This document shows, one piece after another, positions 56,302-64,000 of a DNA stretch of 64,000 nt. The stretch comes from Centrapalus pauciflorus (lineage: Eukaryota > Streptophyta > Magnoliopsida > Asterales > Asteraceae). Every line of letters begins with the position of its first letter. The first letter of the stretch is position 1. The notes under the pieces were generated by a model, which was given only the letters and a program-made list of their open reading frames with translations, did not search any database and was not told where the DNA came from. The position numbers and the translations under genes are program-made. The DNA lies in contig JAANYP010001807.1 in assembly GCA_020465985.1 (NCBI GenBank), positions 124,001-188,000 of the forward strand, given 5' to 3'.

Positions 56302-57303
56302 CTGTCACACCCTGCTACCTTGGTTGGCAGCGAGACGTGACGAGTGCGGAAGCGTAACCATAATTATAACGAACGACCACTATATGGACGTTTTCGAAGT
56401 AATACATCATTAAAATTTAAAAATGTAATAATGTTTTACAAAATGAAAGAAATGAAGTTCGCGTAATACAGAGATTCTAATACATAATTAATGCGTCCAA
56501 AAATAATGCAGTCAAATCTCCGTTAGTTTCGAAATATGCATGTGACTCCATGAAATGCGGAAGCTTGAAAGTTGGTGTATCCGAAGGCACACTTGCCTTA
56601 ATTACCTGAAAATACATGCTAAAATACGTCAACAAAATTGTTGGTGAGTTCATAGGTTTACACGAAAAGACCAGTTGAATGGACATTATCAGATGCGTTG
56701 AATTTATATAATCATAAATTCCATGAGATGTATTACATAAACCATCATGTCACCGAAGCTTAATTAGAATGAGTTTGCCCCGAGCAGTATTCCCAAAATA
56801 CCGTGTGTTGAATATATATGCACCCGCAGTTAGCTGAACCACTAACCCGAGTGGGGGACATGACTCCCAATAGATCTATTCACAATATATTCGCGCTTGC
56901 AAACAAATGCAACTAACGATTTCATGATATAAGGGCGGAGATCACATATGTAATACATAATAGAATCGAGAAGTTTTTGTGTCCATATAAAAACGAAGCA
57001 TGTATTTCATCCCAAAACATAACAATGTGTAAAATGGGACTATGAAGACTCACCTTGTTGGTTTTTGATGATGTTTTTGGATCTGTGTTAAGCACTTGTT
57101 TGGATGGTCGAGACTCGTCCTAATATTTTTACGAGTTCGGGTCAATATCATTATAATACGTGTTTGAGTACTTCGTAATCGTTTTTATGTACTTGTAATG
57201 TATGAATAATTTTTGTGGGGTTTTATACGTGAATATCGATTTATGGTTATTTATTTTCTAAAAATGGTTTGTATGCATGCATACTCACGTATATATGTAC
57301 ATT

Positions 57304-57424
<121 letters not shown>

Positions 57425-57705
57425 GAAGATGCATACATATATATACGAGCATGTGCATCATTACGAAAAGAGTATTCGTTTATTTTGCATGGAAAATTTC
57501 TTTTTACGAGTATTATGAAAAACCGAGTTGTAAATGAAAAGTATTATATTTTAGTAAATGTATTTAATTTTTCATGTTTTATAAATAAAGTAAATAAGAA
57601 AACTTACAAAATTTGAAGAACACTTGAAATCTTTAAAGTTGGCCGGTTTTGTTTTGAGAGAGAATATGTGTGTTGGTGTGTTTTTGTGAAGTGGGTTTTG
57701 TCTTC

Positions 57706-57713
57706 TATTTATA
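57706..57713 (-). promoter_or_regulatory. TATA box of the B 5' LTR
   Basis: TATAAATA on the minus strand. The phased CGAG array lies about 350-800 bp upstream of it, an enhancer-like position. Confidence 0.75.
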
Positions 57714-58060
57714 GAAGAAAAAGGTTATTAAAAATAAAGATAAATTAATTAAAATTTTCAGTGAAATGATGAAAAGTGAAATGGTGGGATCGGTTGAGTG
57801 TTGGGCAAAAAGGTGTGGCCGATTCATGATTGTATGTTGCATGTTGTTTATTATTAAAATAATACAATAGTACAAGCTAGTTGTCCTTTAAAGGACAACT
57901 TACTTTTTAGAGTGATAAGTAGTATGGGTTTTCAGTTTTTATATTAATAAAAGTACAAAAAGTATGCACGAAAAAGGTGGCAGCCTTTATTATTACTGTA
58001 TATATATATATACATACTTAGAAAAATCTCTGGAATGTTAAACTCGATCCAAGTGTGAAT

Positions 58061-58508
58061 CGAGTTTGTTGCAGTGTCAATCGAGTTTTATATAATTATA
58101 CCCGAGTTTTATCACACTTTGATCGAGTTTTCTGCCCTTGGCATTCGAGTTTCACATAGCTTTAGTCGAGTTTCATACAACATTGCCCGAGTTTCTTGCT
58201 TCTTTAATCGAGTTTCTTTGTTTAACTGTTCGAGTTTTATGTAGCTTTATTCGAGTTTTATGTTTCTTTATTCGAGTTTCATCCTTTGGAAATCGAGATT
58301 TGTATATTCATCATTCGAGTTTTATACAGCATCATCCGAGAAAATCCTTTCTTTATTCGAGTTTCATCAAAGTGTCATTCGAGTTTATCACTTACTTAAC
58401 CGAGTTTCCTACAACATTATTCGAGTTTTATACTTACACGATTCGAGTCTCATGTAATATCATTCGAGTTTATTAATTATATGATTCGAGGTTCATATAA
58501 TTTCATTC
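58061..58508. repeat. Phased CGAG array in the B 5' LTR
   Basis: Same 447-bp span from first to last core as at 50256-50703, with a few substitutions, some of which sharpen the motif (CATTCGAG for CATCCGAG). Confidence 0.95.
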
Positions 58509-58574
58509 GAGTTTTATATTTAGTTTAATTTTTGAGTTTCATACCTCATATTTTAGGCCAGTTGTTACAGATAT

Positions 58575-58992
58575 TACCTTCAAGTCTTGTAGATTCTTGA
58601 TGTTTGATGTTGTTTGTTACTTCTTTGGATTAAATATTCAATTTATTGCAACATTTTGGATCCTTGATGAAATGTTTGAGAAAAAGCCGTAGATGATGAA
58701 GGAAGAAAGAGAGAGAGAGAGAGTTGAATTTTTTTAATGGTGCTTAAATGAGCATTTACTCATTTTTGAGGTTTTTATATATACGTTTAGCTATATGTGC
58801 AAGTTTAACCCCTCCACTTTTGTATATTACATTTCTTTTAAATTTGACCATCTTAATAATTTATAACACATATAAAACGTAATTAAATAAATTTCATTAC
58901 TAAATTATATTGCGAAACAAATAATGTAATTAAATTAAATTATTGAATCAAATACAGAAATTACATGTTCGATTAAAAGCTAGGTTGTTACA
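58575..58992 (-). repeat. C 3' LTR, start part
   Basis: On the minus strand the LTR begins TGTAACAACCTAGC at 58992. It was split by B at 58570-58574. AT-rich with a GA repeat near 58710. Confidence 0.8.
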
Positions 58993-59029
58993 GTATGGGC
59001 TCCACCACGTACAAATTTCGTCCTCAAAG

Positions 59030-61028
59030 TTAGCTATGTTCGAACAGACTTGGATACCTAGCTTTCATGACATCTTTTGATTCCCAACACTCATGCGAAC
59101 CTTTGTGGTGTTTCCGCTGAACGAGCACCCTCTGCAATTCTTTATTTTGAAGCCTTTTGGTCTTCGAGTCCAGAATACATTCTGGTTCTTCAACCACGCG
59201 AAGCTTCTCATCAATTTGCAGATTAACATGCAGTATCTGCACTTCTCTTTCAGAAGCTAAGCTTTTTCGCAAATGACTGACATGGAATACCGGATGTATT
59301 CCCGCTAAGTCTGTTGGCAATTCAAGACGATGGGTTGGTTCCCTATCTTTTCAATTATCTTGAACGGACCAATGAATCTTGGAGCTAGCTTATTTCTCTT
59401 TATGAATCGCACCACATTCTTCATTGGAGATACTTTCAGCATCACCCAATCATTATCCAAAAAACTGATAGATCGATGACGATTGTCATGATATGACTTC
59501 TGCCTGCTCTGAGCTTCAAGAATATTTCTTCTGACCAGTTAAATTTTCTCATGTGTCAACTGTAGAAGGGCAGGACCCGCTAATGGTGATTCACCTGTTT
59601 CGCGCCAATAGGTGGGAGTTCTGCATTTTCGTCAGTATAGAGCTTCAAAAGGATCCATCTTGAGAGTGGAATGATAAGCTGTATTCATGGAAATTCGAGT
59701 AACCATCCCGTCTTGCAGCGCTTTCCAGAATTTTGTGAAGCGACTATCACGATCAGAGACGATAGACTTCAGCACACCGTGACGAGAAATGACCTCGGTG
59801 ATGTACATTTGTGCTAGTCTATCAAGAGAATAAGACTCTTTCATTGGTATAGAATGAGCTGACTTCGTTAAGAGATCCAAGACCACCCAGATGGAGTCAT
59901 GCTATCTCTTAGTTTTTGGCAAATTCGTAACGAAGTCCATGGTTTTATGCTCCCACTTGCACTCAGGAACTGGTAGTGGTTGCATATTCCAAAAGGGTTT
60001 CTGATGTTCTGCCTTAACCATTTGACAGACTCTACAGCTTTCAACGAATTGACCGATGTCTTTCTTCATTCCTGGACACCAGTAATCAACTTTAAGATCG
60101 AAGTACATCTTTGAGCTGCCAGAATGAACGGATAACTTGGACTTGTGGGCATCATATAGAAGAGTGTGGCGAATAGAACCATATTTAGGAATCCAGATTC
60201 GGTTTCCCTTGAGACATTGAAGTGCCAAATGATTCATGGATAAGAATTGAAGTTGACCTTTGAGCTTTTCAGAACAAATATTTTCTTCTTTCAACGCTTC
60301 AACTTGAGCAAATTTGATGTCTTCGATAAGATCGGAAGAGAACACAATAGGAGTCAGGGCATAGCAACACTTTTCTGGATAAACTTTTCTACTCAAAGCA
60401 TCTGCGACCACGTTGGCTTCGTCGGAATGATATAGGATCTCGCAATCATAGTCCTTGATAAGCTCCAAGGACCATCGTTGTTTCATGTTCAGATCTTTTT
60501 GAGTAAAGAGATGTTTGAGGCTTTTATGGTCGGTGTAAAGCTGACACCGAGTTCCATAGAGATAATGACGCCAGATTTTCAATGTAAAGGTAACGGTAGC
60601 TAACTCAAGATCATGAGTTGGTGCACTTTTCTCGTAATCATTCAATTGCCTTGAAGCGTAAGCAATGACTTTTCCCCTTTGCAGGAGGACACAACCTAAA
60701 CCTGTACCAGATGCATCGCTATAGACAACGAAGTCATCATTGCCCTCTGGTAAGGCTAGGATCGGCGCTTCAATAAGGTTTTGCTTTAAAGTCTTAAAAG
60801 CCTTTTGCTGTTTATCAGACCATATGAAAGGGGTATTCTTTCGTGTTAGCATTGCAAGTGGTACAACAATCTTCGAGAAGTCTTTAATCGCCAGAAGTAA
60901 CCGGCCAATCCAAGGAAACTTTAGATTTCTGAGGCATTTCGAGGCGTTTGCCAATTCTGAACAGCCTCGACTTTGGAAGGATCAACTGAGATACCTACGC
61001 CAGATACAACATGGCCAAGGAATTGGAT
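59030..61028 (-). pseudogene. pol: Element C RT end, RNase H, integrase, chromodomain-like tail
   Basis: From IQFLGHVVSG at 61028 the minus strand gives the RT connection, RNase H (VVYSDASGTGLGCVLLQRGK, TDHKSLKHLFTQKDLN) and integrase zinc region within one open run (59902-60954), the integrase core with SDRDSRFTKFW (59632-59886), and a C-terminal module with VFHVSHLRKS and a chromodomain-like end (59030-59320). Breaks occur near 60955, 59900, 59630 and 59520. Confidence 0.88.
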
Positions 61029-61113
61029 CTATAAAAATAACAAAGATGAATTTCAAGTTTTCATTGATACAAAGAACGCTTAGGAAATAGCTCGAGACAA
61101 TATAAAGCTACAC
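61029..61113 (-). other. Probable 85-nt spliceosomal intron inside C reverse transcriptase
   Basis: On the minus strand CEFWLRQ ends with CAG at 61114 and IQFLGHV starts at 61028. The 85 nt between read GTGTAG...TTTTTATAG, are T-rich, and have an in-frame TAG as their second codon. Position, phase 0 and size match the A intron (5560-5646), although the interiors are not similar. Confidence 0.8.
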
Positions 61114-62279
61114 CTGTCTGAGCCAGAATTCACACTTGGAAAATTTTGCGTAGAGTCTTTATTTTGTCAATAACTCTAGCAATTCACGCAGATGAACAAC
61201 ATGATCAGCCTCCGTTTTGGAGTAAATCAAAATATCGTCAATGAATACGATAACTGGCTTATCCAGCATTGGCCTGCACACGCGATTCATGAGATCCATG
61301 AACGCCGCTGGTGCATTTGTTAAACCAAATGGCATTACAAGAAATTCGTAATGGCATATCTCGTTTGGAAAGCTGTCTTTGGGATATCCTCATCTTTGAC
61401 TTTTAGCTGATGATACCCAACGAAGATCAATTTTAGAAAAATAACTTGCTGCCTAGAGTTGATCAAATAAATCAGCGATTCTGGGCGGAGGATAGTTATT
61501 CTTGATGGTGACTTTGTTCAACTCGCGATAGTCGATGCACATATGGAGGGTCCGTCATTCTTCTTAACGAACAAGATAGGTGCACCCCACGGAGATGAAC
61601 TAGGTCGGATAAATCCCTTCTCTAACAGATCTTACAATTGATTTGACATTTCCTGCATTTCTGCATGCGCAAGTCTGTAGGGAGCTTTGACGATTGGAGC
61701 CGCACCAGGAACTAAGTAAATCCTGAACTCAACTTGACGTTTTGGTGGCACTCCAGAAATATCATCTAGGAATACGTTTGGGAACTCACAGACGATCGGA
61801 ATATCAGAAATGGAATTCTTGTTGGCTTCAGAGACGGATTCGGATGAGATAAAGCATAGATATGATTGGTGACCCTTAGACAGATATTTACGCGCTTTCT
61901 CAACAGATATGATGCAGTGAGCACCTTTTCGCTTGTCGCTTTGATTTCTAACACTCGACCATCTGAACACTTGATCCTGATGATTCGACGGTTGCAGACG
62001 ATAGTTGCCTCATTATTCGTTAGCCGGTCAATGCCGATAATAACGTCGAACTCTTTTAACGGAATCGGAATAAGATCAAGGTTGAACACTACGTTATTGA
62101 CGAGTAATGTGCACTTTCGGTAAACAGAATCAGCCATAACGTAATTGTTACTGGAGATTTATACAGTCTTCTAGCAAAAGAATTCGATATGTATGAACAA
62201 CTTGCACAAGTGTCAAATAGTACGCGAGTAGGTATCGAATTTAATAAGAAGATACCGGTAACCACATCTGGGGTTTCCT
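61114..62279 (-). pseudogene. pol: Element C protease and reverse transcriptase (exon upstream of intron)
   Basis: The protease core is altered to LFDTCASCS near 62205, with Cys where the active-site Gly belongs. A segment with DVIIGIDRLTNNEA follows, then the DLVPGAAP-type RT start (YLVPGAAPIVKAPYRLA), SSPWGAPILFVKK and the catalytic VIVFIDDILI near 61230-61255. Stops at 61632, 61453 and 61157 and frameshifts near 61540 and 61360 disable it. Confidence 0.85.
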
Positions 62280-63485
62280 TTGCTTCCTCCGCTGTTATCT
62301 GAAATGCACGGGTCCTTGCAATTGGAGTTGCGGCTGAGCTTTTAATCGAAGAACCTCCGACTGATGACTGTGATTGACCTCGACGTCCACTCTAACACTA
62401 ATACATAAAGTGTTCACGATTCCCACAGTTTGCGCATCTAAGACCTCGCCGGGGACACACCTCACTGTTGTGACCTATCTTGCTACACACATAGCAAGTA
62501 ACGTCATCCGGGTTGCACAGCCCCATGTGTGATTTCCTGCATCTTTTGCAGAATCGTGGTTCATTTGTGAGAGAATAGGCTTGAGCTTTCTGAGGCGAGC
62601 TATACTGATGAGATTCCTGGGGTTGCTGGGACTGTGATTTGTTGCGCTTGAAGAACTCGTCGAATCTTTGCTTCTTAGGGGGAGAACGACATGTCGGGTT
62701 TGTCTATGGAGCGTAGATTTGATTGCCATACTCTAAATATCCCCTCTCTATCTGCCTTGCAGCTTAAACCATTTCCAAGTAAGATTTATACCTCATCGCT
62801 CTCATTGGGCGTCGGTACCTCGGGTTAAGCCCTCCGCGAAATCTATTCATCTTTCATTCCTCTGTGGCTACTTGATATGAAGAATAGCCACAGAGCCGCG
62901 AGAATTCGTGCTCATACTCGTCAACAGTCTTGGTTCCTTGAGTTAGTTGCAACAGTTGGACCTCCATTTTGTCTTATTGGTCAGCAGGACAGTATTTCGC
63001 GTGAAACATGTTAAGAAATTGATCCCACTCTAATGTCTGAATGACTTCCTCACCATAAATACTTCTCTGTGTCTTCCACCAAGCACGGGCAACACCAACA
63101 AACAGAGCAGAGGCAAAACTTACTTTCTTGGATTCTAAACAGTTAGAGATTCTGCAGATTTCTTCAGTATGGCTTATCCAATCCAACGCCTGAATTGGAT
63201 TTACTGAACCCTCAAAGTTTAGGGCACCGCTCGCTTTAAAATCTTTAAACTTACAGCCTTTCGACTGCTCAATTTGGGCATCAGCTATAGAGTTATCAAA
63301 ATCAGACTCATCATTTTGGGCATGTTTTTCTTATCAGCACGTCTTTTATCTTCGACCTCATCTCTGACCCGAAACGGTTCTTGCATATTCTTATTTCGTC
63401 GTTCAGATTGTGTTGTTGTACCAATTTTGATCATCTGTTGGGGAGTCATATTGTTGGGATAATCACCTGATCCTGATCCTGACAT
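62280..63485 (-). pseudogene. gag: Element C gag remnant
   Basis: ATG 63485 (MSGSGSGDYPNNMTPQQMIK). A basic N-terminal stretch is followed by a frameshift near 63320; the capsid-type region is open at 62974-63186 (RAWWKTQRSIYGEE, HAKYCPADQ). Zinc knuckles CYVCSKIGHNSEVC and CANCGNREHF lie near 62410-62500 in a shifted frame. Multiple lesions. Confidence 0.83.
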
Positions 63486-63667
63486 CTTTACTGAAAATTA
63501 AAATCATATAACTATCAGTTTATTAGACTTAGAGCTAGGTACCCTTATTCCCATCCTAACAGTCTGTATATCCTATCTCAGTTCTAACCACCTAAATGAT
63601 TGATACATATGTATTGCTTTAGTTTGAGAACAAGTATTACCAACAAAGTACTTGATTCACTCAACCT

Positions 63668-63683
63668 ATGGGCTCTGATACCA
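63668..63683 (-). other. Primer-binding site of element C
   Basis: On the minus strand TTGGTATCAGAGCCCA, three bases after the LTR end. Confidence 0.88.
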
Positions 63684-63686
63684 ACC

Positions 63687-64000
63687 TGTAAAGACCTCCA
63701 CTTACGGGGCAGTCCTCATTGTCTAGGTCCCACGTATTTGCAATACGATTTTAATCATGACTAAGATAGAGTAATTAACTGCGGAATTTCAAACTACAGT
63801 ACAAACATTATAGGATAAGTTTAATACAATTTTAGTACAAGTTACAGATTTCAAATAAAACTTATTATGGGTACAAATATGCAATCAAATTAAATATACC
63901 CAGACCACCACAATTATCATCTGTCAATCTGTACCAAAAGTTCGTTGAGTAATGGTCTATGAAAAACTTCAACTTGATTCTTGAAAGACCTAAGAACTAG
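63687..64000 (-). repeat. 5' LTR of element C, truncated by the window edge
   Basis: On the minus strand it ends ...GGTCTTTACA at 63687. Its matching lower end is not present near 35977-37495, so the 3' LTR has lost that part. Confidence 0.75.

Larger units (their letters stand above)
58575..64000 (-). mobile_element. Old Ty3/gypsy element C, partly outside the window
   Basis: Minus-strand element with a 3' LTR split by B and D, internal region 58993-63686, primer site at 63668-63683 and a 5' LTR from 63687 running off the window. Protein phrases are closest to element A (MSGSGSG start, two-knuckle gag, RT intron). Many stops and frameshifts. Confidence 0.88.

Overview
This is a repeat-dense intergenic block from a plant nuclear genome. 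I found no host gene that I can support with confidence. The evidence is two Sirevirus-type Ty1/copia elements with extra 3' ORFs, three Ty3/gypsy chromoviruses with tRNA-iMet primer sites, MULE and hAT MITEs, and long (TA)n tracts inside LTRs. A eudicot is likely; Asteraceae is my guess from element style and is not proven.

Layout. 1-2037 and 21249-21660 are the two halves of one old, decayed copia element. It was split by gypsy element A (2038-21243), which is flanked by the 5-bp duplication TGTTG. A is a composite: 5' LTR, gag-pol, a broken middle LTR, a second partial pol (A2) and a 3' LTR. The middle of A is filled by a CACTA-like end (8297), a MULE-type MITE (8623-9144), a 2.4-kb foldback MULE (12118-14517) that itself carries a hAT MITE and another MITE, and part of an unrelated gypsy LTR (15414-16376). 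The 3' LTR of A contains a 2.2-kb microsatellite-rich segment with a second hAT MITE.

21660-22338 holds a further copia LTR and leader. Element E (22339-35976) is a Sirevirus-like copia with decayed gag-pol and an intact 1386-codon ORF downstream of pol. 35977-37495 is LTR-like sequence interrupted by element D (37496-48308, TSD ACTTT), a young Sirevirus-like copia with intact gag, broken pol and a frameshifted 3' ORF related to that of E. Next comes a short LTR piece, then element B (48528-58569, minus strand, TSD GATAT). B is a very young gypsy chromovirus with LTRs of about 2.2 kb, an extra ORF upstream of gag, and three inactivating lesions in gag-pol. Last is element C (58575-64000, minus strand), an old gypsy whose 5' LTR runs off the window.

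Most notable points. (1) A and C, but not B, carry a short GT-AG phase-0 intron (87 and 85 nt) at exactly the same codon boundary of reverse transcriptase; the intron sequences are diverged and each contains an in-frame stop. (2) The distal U3 of B's LTRs holds 22 CGAG cores spaced 21-22 bp (mean about 21.3 bp). (3) D carries a 21-bp unit centred on CTGYTAG in its LTRs, in two coding stretches and in 3' noncoding DNA, held to a 21-bp register. (4) D and E share a long 3' ORF with a conserved N-terminal domain, no visible membrane segment, and host-gene-like leader DNA just upstream. (5) B has an acidic, coiled-coil ORF between its primer site and gag.
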